Shown one piece after another: positions 24,101 to 33,586 of a stretch of 64,000 nt of DNA. The position numbers and the translations under genes were made by a program. The DNA lies in NCBI GenBank assembly GCA_025454525.1, contig JALOOG010000002.1, positions 30,423 through 94,422 of the forward strand, read 5' to 3'. Source of the DNA: Anaerolineae bacterium. Its GTDB lineage: Bacteria > Chloroflexota > Anaerolineae > Aggregatilineales > Phototrophicaceae. Position 1 is the stretch's first letter. Each line of letters starts with the position of its first letter. The notes beneath the pieces are model-generated. The model saw only the letters and a program-made list of their open reading frames with translations. It was not told the origin of the DNA and made no database searches.

Positions 24101-26593
24101 ATGAACACATCACCCTACCCCATCCGTTTGATCTTGGGATCACTTTTGTTGATCGCGCTCCTACTGCTGTTGGGCTTATTCAGCGCCCCACATGGACTCG
24201 ATCGCACCCTCTTAAGCGGTGATCGCCCGATCCGTGCTGATCAATGGGCGTGGTTCAGGGTGGATGGGGCCGATTTTCGCGATAGCGATGTTCACGATCA
24301 AATCGATCGGGTGATGTTTCGCGGTTATATCCGCGTCGAGTCCGATCAATGGCGCGTAAGTCATACCGGCCGCGTCCAACTCGCAATTGATGATCAGATC
24401 GTCTTACAGATCACCGAAACGCGCCCGATCACCGAAACCGTGTTGACTATTCCCAGCAATCGCCCATTTGTCCAAGTGCAACTCACCTATTTCCATCGTC
24501 CGATCACCTATGCGGCCGGTGATCCGATCCTGTTACAGGTTGAAGAACTCACCCCGATCGGGATCTGGCAACCGATCCCCACCCATCGTCTATCTAACAC
24601 GCCGCCGACCGATCCGCCGCGTGAAGCGCTGATCTATTGGCTAACCCGCGTGATCTTGTTGAGTTTAGCGATCGGGATCGGGGTGCAAATTGTACGCTAT
24701 TTACGCCGTGAACCCGTTTTGATCGCGGTGATCGTGTTGGCATTGATCTTACGGTTGATCGTCTTGTCCGATCGCGCCGCGAATGATCCCTTTTTCGCCT
24801 ATCTGCAACCCGGATCAGACAATTACGTCCTCATGGCCCGTGAGACCTTGATCGGGGACTCGCACTTGGCCGGTGCGTTTTATTCCCCCGGTAACACGCT
24901 CTGGTTAGTCGTGTTGACGACGATCGTCGGCGCGCCGTTGATGCAGCTTTATCTGGTGAACGCGATTTTAGGCGCATTCAGCATCAGCGCGATCGTCATG
25001 GCCACACGGAGTATCGCGGGCCATCGTGCCGGAATAGGGGCGGGTGTGATCGCGGCGATCTTCCCACCGTTGATCTTTTATCACACCACCCTACAACTTG
25101 AGGCTGTGCTATCGATCCTATTGCCCTTTGCGCTCTGGTTTGGCATCAAATCTCTCTCGCATCTTGGAGATCGCGACTCCGCAATCGCAAGAAACTCCCT
25201 CCCCGATGTTGGAGATCGGGACTCCGCAATCGCAAGAAAGCCCCTCCCCCATGTTGGAGATCAGAACTTCGCAATCGCAAGAAAGTCCCTCCCCCATGTA
25301 TGGGGGAGGGATTTAGGGTGGGGGTTTGGACTCCTCATCGGACTCCTCACCCTTACCCGCCTCACCCACGCCTTGATCGGACTCGCCTTCACCCTCGCAC
25401 TGTTAGCGATCCCACTCACCCCCCGTCAACGTCTCACCGTCACCTTGATCGCCGCCTTGAGCGCGTTGATCGTGATATTCCCACAAACCCTCGCTAATCT
25501 TTCGGTTGGACAACGCGATCTGGTGAATGCCAATGGCCCCGATACGCTCTATTGGGCCTTGAATCGGGACGGAAATGGATCGGATGTGCGCGGGGAGGCT
25601 TGGTATATCGCGCCAATCCGCGGCCAAACTTATAGCCAAGCGTTGATCGCCGATCTCCAGGCCGATCCACTCCGCATGATCCAATTGACCTTGCACAAAT
25701 GGGGCCTCCTCTGGAGCAATACCGATATCGCCAACAATGTCGATTATCATCAACAGGGACTCGCTGCCTCACCGCTGTTAAATCTCTTGGCCTTACGCGG
25801 GTTATGGGGGCCGCAAATGTTGATCTTATTCGGGCTTACCGGACTAGCCTTAATTCGCGATCGCCCTTCACGACATTTTTTGCTGTGGGTGTGTCTGTTA
25901 TTGACCCTAAGCACGGTGATCTTTACGGTGTTCGGACGGATGCGGGTGCCGTTTTGGATCCTGTTTGCGATCGGCGCGGGGATCACCCTAGATCGGATGA
26001 TCGCACGTCAAACCTTACGCCGCGTGATCCTATTCGGGTTGATCAGCCTCACCTTGATCGGGATCTCACGGTTTGCCAAAGATCACTTCCCACAAAAAGC
26101 CTTTTTCACCGGCCCCACGCCGATCGATCTGCCCTTAGACCAACACTTACGGATCGCCGATCTTGCGCCGTTAGAATCGCGGTGTGTTCCCGGGGGCTAT
26201 CTGTTTATCACCGTGACTTGGCAACTCACCGCCCCACCCCCTAACGATCATCGGATTCGCTGGGAACTGCATGATCTGAATACCACCGTGATCGCACAAC
26301 GGGAAGTCACCCTCGGCACGATCAGCTATCCGCCGATCGGCACCACCGCTTGGCCGATCCACAGGCACTTACGCGAATCGTATTTGATCTTGATTCCGCC
26401 CGATGCGCCTCACGATCTCACCTTGATGCTCACCCTAAACGATCGCATCTATCCGATCGCCGATTTAGCGCTCCACCGTCTTTGTGAGATCCGTCGGTTG
26501 GACTTGGCCAGTCGCTTCCGCTTCCATCTGCATGATCGCATCAGCCACCGCTTCGATCGCTTGCGCTTGTTTGCGGAAAAACGTCGCTTCTGA
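24101..26593 (+). CDS. GT39/ArnT-like membrane glycosyltransferase with in-frame repeat insertion
   Basis: 830-aa polytopic protein. A first membrane helix (about residues 6-26) is followed by an extracytoplasmic beta-rich region (30-170), then about 10-11 hydrophobic segments from 190 to 660 with the layout of Dol-P-mannose-type GT-C transferases ('FYSPGNTLWLVVLTTIVGAPLMQLYLVNAILG'), and a soluble C-terminal domain. Residues about 355-409 are three copies of a 15-residue unit followed by a palindrome-encoded stretch, interrupting a membrane region. The last 129 nt overlap the convergent gene at 26465. Donor and acceptor are unknown. ATG 24101 is chosen over the frame's upstream start because the signal anchor begins there. 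Confidence 0.75.
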   Translation: MNTSPYPIRLILGSLLLIALLLLLGLFSAPHGLDRTLLSGDRPIRADQWAWFRVDGADFRDSDVHDQIDRVMFRGYIRVESDQWRVSHTGRVQLAIDDQIVLQITETRPITETVLTIPSNRPFVQVQLTYFHRPITYAAGDPILLQVEELTPIGIWQPIPTHRLSNTPPTDPPREALIYWLTRVILLSLAIGIGVQIVRYLRREPVLIAVIVLALILRLIVLSDRAANDPFFAYLQPGSDNYVLMARETLIGDSHLAGAFYSPGNTLWLVVLTTIVGAPLMQLYLVNAILGAFSISAIVMATRSIAGHRAGIGAGVIAAIFPPLIFYHTTLQLEAVLSILLPFALWFGIKSLSHLGDRDSAIARNSLPDVGDRDSAIARKPLPHVGDQNFAIARKSLPHVWGRDLGWGFGLLIGLLTLTRLTHALIGLAFTLALLAIPLTPRQRLTVTLIAALSALIVIFPQTLANLSVGQRDLVNANGPDTLYWALNRDGNGSDVRGEAWYIAPIRGQTYSQALIADLQADPLRMIQLTLHKWGLLWSNTDIANNVDYHQQGLAASPLLNLLALRGLWGPQMLILFGLTGLALIRDRPSRHFLLWVCLLLTLSTVIFTVFGRMRVPFWILFAIGAGITLDRMIARQTLRRVILFGLISLTLIGISRFAKDHFPQKAFFTGPTPIDLPLDQHLRIADLAPLESRCVPGGYLFITVTWQLTAPPPNDHRIRWELHDLNTTVIAQREVTLGTISYPPIGTTAWPIHRHLRESYLILIPPDAPHDLTLMLTLNDRIYPIADLALHRLCEIRRLDLASRFRFHLHDRISHRFDRLRLFAEKRRF
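25164..25325 (+). repeat. three 45-bp repeats plus palindrome inserted in a coding region
   Basis: Direct repeats begin at 25164, 25209 and 25254 (exact 45-bp period, TTGGAGATCGGGACTCCGCA...). They are followed by the perfect inverted repeat CCCTCCCCCAT (25287-25297) / ATGGGGGAGGG (25300-25310) and TTAGGGTGGGG. Period and insertion keep the reading frame. The palindrome and trailing AGGGTGGGG resemble the intergenic repeats at 34691, 34813 and 41439. Confidence 0.8.
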
Positions 26594-28417
26594 CATATAC
26601 AAGCGTGAGGTGAGATCGCGCACCTTTTTGTTTTTCAAAAACCGCATCTCAAGGATGTTATACAACAGCCATTCCGGACTACGAAAGTCTTGATCGCCTT
26701 CCGGACGCTGATTCCCGATCGCCCGATCCAACACCGATCGTAACGCTCTCACCGGGTTATTTTCATTCTCTGGGAGCGCATTCTGTACGATATTCAGTTC
26801 CAACAAACGGCTTTGGGCCATGCCCGGCCCGCCGTAATAATGGCGGAGCGCCGCTTGTACCTGTTCGATCACCTGATCCCGTTCCAGTGTCGGTTCAGTG
26901 TCGGGGATCGGATCGCGGCCCGGTTTAAATTCAATATCCGCGGCCCGGCTTCGGGTGGTAGCCATTTGCGGCAATAAGCCTTCTAACGCCGCGTAGATCT
27001 CGGTCTGTAGCAGCAAGTCGTCTAGGGTAATCGCGGCCCGCCGGATCAATTGCCCTAACCACCGTTCTTCATCATCATTCGGATCAAAATGGTCGGATTG
27101 TGCTTCAATCCCCAAGATCCCGATCAATGAAGGGGATCCATTTTGATCGCGCTTGCGACGGCTATACAACCCTAACACCCAATAGCCATCCCATTTTTTA
27201 GGCAATTTGCTGTTATCCTCAAATAACGTGGTGAACAGCGTATACGATTGCCGGATCTGTTCGGTGGTCAACGGCACATTGCCCGTTTTTCGCAAGACTT
27301 CTTTCTGTTCATCGTAATCAGACGCATATAACGTGGCGACAAACGTATTCCGGATCACCAGATAATCGCTTAATGCCTCTAAGATCCCCTCGACCAACTG
27401 GAGCAGATCCGCCCGCGTCAACAAATAGCGGTTTAACTCTTGGATCTTATTCACCTGATCTTGATCCGCGTCCGCATAGATCAGACGTTTTTCCAAAGTG
27501 GGCATCCCCAGATCGATCATCCATTGCCAAAACAAGACCACCGACACCACGGCAAACGGCAAAAAACTATCTCCCGTGATCCCGAACACCGTCCCCAACG
27601 GTCGCAAGAAGATGATCACCGCTAAGATCAGCATCCCGGTCACCGGCCCGCGCAACATAAAGCGCAGCAATTCCGCTTTCACCACCCGATCCGGCACGCT
27701 AGAACCAAAAAATGAGAGCGGATACGCCAAAAACATCAACATCAACACCACCACGATATTCGTAATGTTGACTAAGGTCAGCGTGATCACCGAAGACCCA
27801 TTTCCCAACGGCAAGATCAACGAATACGGGAAGATCCCGATCACGGGGGTAAGCAGCGTGATCAACAGATAGGCCATGCGGGTTTTAGTGCTACGGGTTT
27901 GTCCACGTTGACGCGCCCGATACACGTTAAAAAACGCGAACAGCGTGGCACTCGCAAAAAAGAACACATACACCGGAAAGATCGGCCCCGCGTTCAAAGT
28001 GGCGGTGCTATCAGTGACTCGCACTTCAATCACGGTTTGAGTAAAGGTCGCCAACAACAAGAAAATTGACCCAACGCTGTATAAAAAGATCGCCCCGTTG
28101 CGCCGCCGTCCACGCGACGGGAGTCCGGTGGTCGCTAACAATGCGTCGGCAAGGTGAAAGATCGTCGCAGGAAACAGCGCGATCCCAATCCATTGCAGAC
28201 GAAACAAGATCGCCATGGTCGCAGGATTCGGGGATAACGATAGCAACACATCCGCTAAGTAAGATCCCGCCACACAGGCCAACACCGCCCCCGATGTGCG
28301 CGCCACCCGATTATGAAAGTTCCGGGTGATGTTATATAACAGCATCGAAAATGCCACGACCACGATCGCCGCGGACAAAGCCTCATTTATTGTCTGTAAG
28401 ATTACGACCGCATCCAA
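26465..28417 (-). CDS. sensor-like 7TM membrane protein lacking a kinase domain
   Basis: 650-aa protein. About seven transmembrane helices fill residues 1-240 in the pattern of histidine-kinase N-terminal 7TM domains, with two further helices near 255-300. A cytoplasmic region (about 320-480) resembles a GAF-like fold, and the C-terminal 130 residues are helical, including 'VRDLTSRLYMSEATFFRKQAQAIEAV', which looks like a helix-turn-helix. No H-box, ATPase or GGDEF motif is present. It may be a membrane-bound one-component regulator (inference). Its 3' end overlaps the convergent glycosyltransferase by 129 nt. Confidence 0.6.
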   Translation of the reverse strand: MDAVVILQTINEALSAAIVVVAFSMLLYNITRNFHNRVARTSGAVLACVAGSYLADVLLSLSPNPATMAILFRLQWIGIALFPATIFHLADALLATTGLPSRGRRRNGAIFLYSVGSIFLLLATFTQTVIEVRVTDSTATLNAGPIFPVYVFFFASATLFAFFNVYRARQRGQTRSTKTRMAYLLITLLTPVIGIFPYSLILPLGNGSSVITLTLVNITNIVVVLMLMFLAYPLSFFGSSVPDRVVKAELLRFMLRGPVTGMLILAVIIFLRPLGTVFGITGDSFLPFAVVSVVLFWQWMIDLGMPTLEKRLIYADADQDQVNKIQELNRYLLTRADLLQLVEGILEALSDYLVIRNTFVATLYASDYDEQKEVLRKTGNVPLTTEQIRQSYTLFTTLFEDNSKLPKKWDGYWVLGLYSRRKRDQNGSPSLIGILGIEAQSDHFDPNDDEERWLGQLIRRAAITLDDLLLQTEIYAALEGLLPQMATTRSRAADIEFKPGRDPIPDTEPTLERDQVIEQVQAALRHYYGGPGMAQSRLLELNIVQNALPENENNPVRALRSVLDRAIGNQRPEGDQDFRSPEWLLYNILEMRFLKNKKVRDLTSRLYMSEATFFRKQAQAIEAVADAIMQMEAEATGQVQPTDLTKTVER

Positions 28418-28438
28418 CGGATCTTCTGCTCCTCTAAG

Positions 28439-28993
28439 TTACCGCAAGGCCTGACCTAAAAATACCGCAATATCCCGTTGATCAAAATATTGATCGTTGT
28501 AGCCACAAAATGTAAACCCGCGTGCCGTAAAAAAACTGATCGCCGGATAATTTTGGGTGGTCAATTCCGCCGTGATCCGACGCACCTCGCGCTCATTCGC
28601 CCACCCCCGTGCGATCTTGAGCAAACGCATCCCGATCCCGACCCCACGATACGCCCGATCGACCACCAGATCTTGTAACCACGCGATCCGCCGGATCGGA
28701 TCATGGCGCATGGTCAAATAGCCTAACGTGTCCCCTTGATCACGATGCGAGGCGATCAAAAAGCAATGCTCCGCACTCAACGACAAGCTTAATCGCCGTT
28801 CATCAGACAGATGTTGCCCTTCTAGCCAACGGGGTAAGCGCTCCGTTTTAAAGGTGACTTGGGTCATCCCGCTCCCTTGCGCGATGCTCATCTGCCAGAC
28901 GTATTCCGTCTCATAACCATGATCCAAACCCATACACGCCAAGAGATCGGTTTCGACTCCATCGCGGATCACAAAGGGTAGCCCCCCGGTCAT
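28439..28993 (-). CDS. GNAT-family N-acetyltransferase
   Basis: 184-aa acetyl-CoA-dependent acyltransferase. The GNAT core is visible: 'LGYLTMRHDPIRRIAWLQDLVVDRAYRGVGIGMRLLKIARGWA', with the acetyl-CoA loop R-G-V-G-I-G (about residues 116-121), then 'NYPAISFFTARGFTFCGYND'. The substrate is unknown. Its ATG overlaps the stop of the RNase H-like gene (ATGA), so the two are translationally coupled. Confidence 0.8.
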   Translation of the reverse strand: MTGGLPFVIRDGVETDLLACMGLDHGYETEYVWQMSIAQGSGMTQVTFKTERLPRWLEGQHLSDERRLSLSLSAEHCFLIASHRDQGDTLGYLTMRHDPIRRIAWLQDLVVDRAYRGVGIGMRLLKIARGWANEREVRRITAELTTQNYPAISFFTARGFTFCGYNDQYFDQRDIAVFLGQALR

Positions 28994-29937
28994 GTGAACA
29001 ACCGCCGGAGCGCTTTATTGGCCAACGAATGCGCCGCTTTATTGTCTTCCCGACTGATCCACCGTAACATCACTTGGCTATGGCGTTCTAAGGCCCGTGC
29101 AAACCATTGTTGACCCTCCCCTGTCACCCATGAGCGGACAAAAGTCGAATCGGTGTAGATCAACACATTTTGTACCGTGGCATCCAGATGCGCTAAGGCC
29201 TGTAAAAACGCGATCAACTCCGCGCCATTGCTATCTCGACAATTCACCGCGCCAGAAAGATACGCGGGCGGCTGTCCGGTCATCAGGTACCGCACGCCAT
29301 AACACCCGATCCCATCGCGAAACCCACCGTCAATGTTGATCACCACATGCTTAAAGTTATGTGGCACAACCTCATGTTGAGGCGCGATATACACCGAGGT
29401 ATTCGGCCGCCGAGTTAGATGATCGGTCGAAATGGCGACGGGGGCTTGCCCCGGCAACAGGCGCGGCAGCAGGGTTAACAGCGGATGACGATACGGATAG
29501 GTGAGGTTTTCCTCAAATCCTAGGCGTAAGCGCGTCTCATCGATCATCTGGATCTCGCATTCGCGCTCAAAGATCGACTCATACACGTCTACCAACCGCG
29601 TGATCTGTTGCTCTAATGGCAACGTGCCGGGGATCACCTGCACATGCCCTGCGTTCACCGCCACTTTCATCCGTTGTGAGATCACCGATGGATGCAACGC
29701 CGGGTTATTGTGTTCGATCGGCGCTTGCCGATCCGACGGAATTAAACACAACACTTCATGACCATTACGCCGCTTAATGTGCATGTTAGGAAACGCCTTT
29801 TGTAGCGTCCCCAACCGTGCATCCACATTTTTCGGGATATGGATCAAACAATGCCACACATGATTGATCAAGTCCGCGCTTTCTAAGCGTCCTACGCTAG
29901 ACTTGACCACTTTTTCGATCCGCGATTTATCAATCAT
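28990..29937 (-). CDS. RNase H-like domain protein with uncharacterised N-terminal domain
   Basis: 315-aa protein. The C-terminal half (about residues 195-310) has the RNase HI fold with all four acidic residues: 'VVINIDGGFRDGIG' (Asp), 'NGAELIAFLQAL' (Glu), 'LIYTDSTFVRSWV' (Asp) and 'SREDNKAAHSLANKA' (Asp), so it is likely a nuclease on RNA in hybrids. The N-terminal 190 residues match nothing I know. It is the middle gene of PatB-like / RNase H-like / GNAT, with a 3-nt gap upstream and a 4-nt overlap downstream. Confidence 0.72.
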   Translation of the reverse strand: MIDKSRIEKVVKSSVGRLESADLINHVWHCLIHIPKNVDARLGTLQKAFPNMHIKRRNGHEVLCLIPSDRQAPIEHNNPALHPSVISQRMKVAVNAGHVQVIPGTLPLEQQITRLVDVYESIFERECEIQMIDETRLRLGFEENLTYPYRHPLLTLLPRLLPGQAPVAISTDHLTRRPNTSVYIAPQHEVVPHNFKHVVINIDGGFRDGIGCYGVRYLMTGQPPAYLSGAVNCRDSNGAELIAFLQALAHLDATVQNVLIYTDSTFVRSWVTGEGQQWFARALERHSQVMLRWISREDNKAAHSLANKALRRLFT

Positions 29938-29940
29938 CGA

Positions 29941-31113
29941 TCATCCAACTTCTGAAGAGCGTTGCTGGATCGCCGTCCGCATTCGCTCTAAAATCTCCAA
30001 CAATGTGTCTTGTGGGCAACCAAAATTCAGCCGCACATAACCCGGCGCACCGAAATCTTGGCCATTGCCAAGGCCCACCTTCGCCTCATTCAGGAAAAAT
30101 TGATACGGGTCATCCACCCCTAAGCCACGCGCATCGATCCAAGCCAGATAAGTCGCTTCGGGACGTGTGACGCGCAACATCGGCAAATGCGTTTCGATGT
30201 ACTCGCACACCAGATCGCGATTCCGTGCTAGGTAAGGCAACAATTCGTCCAGCCACGCTTGCCCATGTTGATAGGCCGCCGCCGCCGCCGTGAAACCCAT
30301 CACATTCACCAATGGCAACAATCCGAACGCCGTTTTCATGATCTCCTGATGCAATTGCGGATTTTGGATGATCAAAAATGAACAGCCCAACCCGGCAAGG
30401 TTAAACGACTTGCTAGGGGCCATCATCGTGATCGTGTGTTCGCGCCATGTCTCGCACACTGCCGCGAACGGCGTGTGTTGATGCCCATCTAACATCAGAT
30501 CACAATGGATCTCATCCGACACCATGATCACCCCGTGCCGTTCACAGATCGCACCCAATTTCCGCAATTCCTCTGGCGTAAACGATCGCCCGATCGGGTT
30601 ATGCGGATGACTGATCAACATAAACTTGGTTTGAGGGGTGATCGCCGCTTCGGTCTGCTCAAAATCGATCGTATAGCTTAGCCGTTGACCTTCAACCTGT
30701 TCGATCAACGGGATTGCTTTGGCGCTTTGCTCAAATAAATGGGGCGCGTGTAAAAACGGTGGATACACGGGGGTATGGATCAACACTTGATCCCCCGCCT
30801 TGCCGAACATCATACACATCAGATGAATCGCCGGCACTAACCCCGGCAAAAACAGAATCTCACTCGGTTGGATCGTCCATCCATACCATCGCGCCAAGCG
30901 TTCAACGATCAGCGCCCGTAAATCCGGTGAATCAAACGCATATCCAAACACGCCATGATCGGCCCGTGTTTTGATCGCCGCGATCACCTCATTTGCGGCG
31001 GGAAAATCCATGTCGGCTACCCATGCGGGTAACACCCCTTCCGGGTAAAACGTCCACTTGATCGAATCTGAATGCCGCCGATCGATCTGCTGATCAAAAT
31101 TGTAAACGCCCAT
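29941..31113 (-). CDS. PLP-dependent C-S lyase, MalY/PatB family
   Basis: 390-aa fold-type I aminotransferase-like enzyme. The PLP Lys lies in 'APSKSFNLAGLGCSF' (about residue 233), with 'SHPHNPIGRSFTPEEL' and 'SDEIHCDLMLDGHQHTPF' before it; the latter is diagnostic of MalY/PatB cystathionine beta-lyases. 'KWTFYPEGVLPAWVADMDF' at the N terminus also matches. Likely role: cleavage of cystathionine or cysteine to a thiol, pyruvate and ammonia. The length is normal. Confidence 0.87.
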   Translation of the reverse strand: MGVYNFDQQIDRRHSDSIKWTFYPEGVLPAWVADMDFPAANEVIAAIKTRADHGVFGYAFDSPDLRALIVERLARWYGWTIQPSEILFLPGLVPAIHLMCMMFGKAGDQVLIHTPVYPPFLHAPHLFEQSAKAIPLIEQVEGQRLSYTIDFEQTEAAITPQTKFMLISHPHNPIGRSFTPEELRKLGAICERHGVIMVSDEIHCDLMLDGHQHTPFAAVCETWREHTITMMAPSKSFNLAGLGCSFLIIQNPQLHQEIMKTAFGLLPLVNVMGFTAAAAAYQHGQAWLDELLPYLARNRDLVCEYIETHLPMLRVTRPEATYLAWIDARGLGVDDPYQFFLNEAKVGLGNGQDFGAPGYVRLNFGCPQDTLLEILERMRTAIQQRSSEVG

Positions 31114-31172
31114 CGCGCATCTAACCTAACTCAATTTCAGAGACCGCTTATTTAACCCCAAAGTCGCTCACA

Positions 31173-32951
31173 CTACAACAGACTTTTTTGGGTTGGGTTC
31201 AAACTAGCGGCGATCTCCCCTTTGCGATTCCGCGCTTCATCCATGATGTCCCGTGCGCTTTGTTTGCCGCTATCACCGAATGCCCCCAACATCTCCGCCA
31301 ATTCCGTGATCCGCGCTTCTTCTTCTAACGCCATCACTTGAGTCGAAGTCCGATCGCCTTTGACGACCTTACGGACATGATAATGTTTATCGGCAAACCC
31401 GGCCAATTGGGGCAAGTGGGTTACGACCAGTACCTGATGCCCTTTGGTGAGTGACCAGAGTTTTTCACCCACCACCCCACCCACACGCCCGCCGATCCCT
31501 TGATCCACTTCATCAAAGATCAACGTGGGGGTATGATCCGCTTGCGTCAACACCCGTTTGAGCGCCAACATGATCCGAGCCGCCTCACCGCCGGAAGCTA
31601 CTTTAGACAACGCACGCATCGGCTCACCCGGATTCGCACTCAACAAAAATTCGACATCATCGACTCCGGTCGCATCAAATGCCAAGCGCCGATCGCCCGC
31701 GAAACACCCATTGGGATCTTCATGATGCGCGATCCCAACCTGAAATTCGGCCCGCTCCATGCGGAGGTCTTTCAATTCCGTCACGACCCGCTTACTTAAC
31801 TGATTGCCGATCCGTTGCCGCACATCGCTGATCTTTAAGGCAAGCTCACCGATATGATGCAACAATTCATCTTCTTTGATTCGCAAGCCCTCTAGGTGTT
31901 CTTCGCTATTTTCGATCTTGCCGAGTTCTTCTTTGGCTTTATCGGCGTGTTCTAAGATCGCTTGGATCGTGTTTCCATAACGCCGCCGTAATTTGTTGAT
32001 CAATTCGAGGCGTTCCTCAATTTGATCCAACCGTTTCGGGTTAAATTCGATCGTATCGGCATACCGCGCCATTTCGATCGCGAGGTCTTGCGCTTGTGCG
32101 GCCAGACTATCGGCCAGATCGCGCCATTCATCCAACTCAGGATCGATCGCAGCCAATTTTGCCAAGTGAGTCGCCACTTGCATCAACCGATCCACCGCAG
32201 GCAGATCATCGCTGGCAGTCTCATCTCCATTCAGGAGTTTTAAAACCGCTCCGGTTGAAGTGGCGAGGCTTTCACTATTGGCGAGGCGTGTCCGCTCCGC
32301 TTTGAGATCCTCATCTTCACCGATTTTTAGCTTAGCGGCCTCAATTTCTTCAACATCCCGTTGCAGCGTTTCGATCCGCCGTTGGAGCGTGGCTTTATCC
32401 GCTTGCAACGTCTGAATTTCGGATCGAACATCCTGTAAATGCCGTACTAAGGTGGCCATCGCATCGCGAATCTCCAACAGATCCGCGTAACGATCCAACA
32501 GATCGAGATGTTGTTTTTTGTTAAGCAGGGAGAGATGTTCACTCTGCCCATGAATATCGACCAAGGCCGCGCCGATCTCGCGCATCACTTCCAAGTTGAC
32601 GCTCACGCCGTTGACTCGCGCTACAGTGCGTCCATTGGTGCGAATCTCACGATACAAGGTGACAAAGTTAGAGTCACCGTCCTCCTCTAAGAGATCTTCA
32701 CGCCGTAACAATGGGATCAACAAGGCCCGCGCTTGTCCTTTGAGTGCGAATACCCCTTCTACCACCGCTTTTTCTGCGCCAGCCCGCACCGATCCGATGT
32801 CCCCTTTACCGCCTAACAACAATTCCACCGCATCAATAATGATCGATTTTCCCGCGCCTGTCTCACCCGTGATTACATTCAATCCCGACGCAAAATCCAG
32901 ATCAAGCTTGTCGATAATCGCGAAATTTTGAATCCGCAGTTCTTCCAACAT
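31173..32951 (-). CDS. recN: DNA repair protein RecN
   Basis: 592-aa SMC-like ATPase acting in double-strand-break repair. The N-terminal 'MLEELRIQNFAIIDKLDLDF' and Walker A GETGAGKS (residues 29-36), a central coiled coil with hinge (about 155-375), the signature 'KVASGGEAARIMLALK' and Walker B 'TLIFDEVDQGIGG' are all present. Length is slightly above the usual 550-560. The 25 nt upstream separate it from the B-box membrane protein gene. Confidence 0.94.
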   Translation of the reverse strand: MLEELRIQNFAIIDKLDLDFASGLNVITGETGAGKSIIIDAVELLLGGKGDIGSVRAGAEKAVVEGVFALKGQARALLIPLLRREDLLEEDGDSNFVTLYREIRTNGRTVARVNGVSVNLEVMREIGAALVDIHGQSEHLSLLNKKQHLDLLDRYADLLEIRDAMATLVRHLQDVRSEIQTLQADKATLQRRIETLQRDVEEIEAAKLKIGEDEDLKAERTRLANSESLATSTGAVLKLLNGDETASDDLPAVDRLMQVATHLAKLAAIDPELDEWRDLADSLAAQAQDLAIEMARYADTIEFNPKRLDQIEERLELINKLRRRYGNTIQAILEHADKAKEELGKIENSEEHLEGLRIKEDELLHHIGELALKISDVRQRIGNQLSKRVVTELKDLRMERAEFQVGIAHHEDPNGCFAGDRRLAFDATGVDDVEFLLSANPGEPMRALSKVASGGEAARIMLALKRVLTQADHTPTLIFDEVDQGIGGRVGGVVGEKLWSLTKGHQVLVVTHLPQLAGFADKHYHVRKVVKGDRTSTQVMALEEEARITELAEMLGAFGDSGKQSARDIMDEARNRKGEIAASLNPTQKSLL

Positions 32952-32977
32952 AGCGTTTTTTATCCAAAGTCCAAAAC

Positions 32978-33478
32978 TCAGAGTTTGCCATCAAAACGAT
33001 TGTACACAATCCCAGCCACAATCCCCGCGTACACCCACAATCCAATATTTATCAGATCTGTCCGGCTGATCAACATCACGATCACCGTGGCGATTACCAC
33101 GGCCGCCGCCCCCACATAGCCGGTATAACGTCCCCGCCGGCCTTGTACCGCCCGTCGGATCAGATAAGCAACCCCACCACCGATCGGCAACGCGATAAAG
33201 ATCACAAATAACCAGATCGGGATAAACAACATCGCCGCCGCCCCAAGGCCGCTGCTGATTGCTGCGACCGCCGCCACGATCAAATAATCCTGATTCGTGC
33301 CAGTGAAAAATTTATTATCAACGGTTCGCACACATTCACGGCAGCGATACCCCACCGGGGTTAGTACCGCGCATTGGGCGCACATATAACGTTCGCACTT
33401 GTTACAACGTAACCCAGTTTCCCGATCCGGGTGAACCGCGCAATAAGTCAATTGTTCTTGTTCGATATTGGTCTGCAT
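32978..33478 (-). CDS. B-box zinc-finger membrane protein
   Basis: 166-aa protein. The N terminus has a zinc-binding B-box-type finger with 'YCAVHPDRETGLRCNKCERYMCAQCAVLTPVGYRCREC' (about residues 12-49). Four hydrophobic segments follow, ending 'VYAGIVAGIVYNRFDGKL'. Such finger-plus-membrane proteins are common in this lineage, sometimes next to rhomboid proteases, but their function is not known. Probably cotranscribed with recN. Confidence 0.75.
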   Translation of the reverse strand: MQTNIEQEQLTYCAVHPDRETGLRCNKCERYMCAQCAVLTPVGYRCRECVRTVDNKFFTGTNQDYLIVAAVAAISSGLGAAAMLFIPIWLFVIFIALPIGGGVAYLIRRAVQGRRGRYTGYVGAAAVVIATVIVMLISRTDLINIGLWVYAGIVAGIVYNRFDGKL

Positions 33479-33586
33479 ACTTGGCTCTCAAATGGTTGTT
33501 AAGTGATGACCGTTTGACTTCTATTATAAACCGACTCCATCGGATCTGTGAGTTGCGGCTAACGTGGTTCTTAGATCGCTTGGCGC

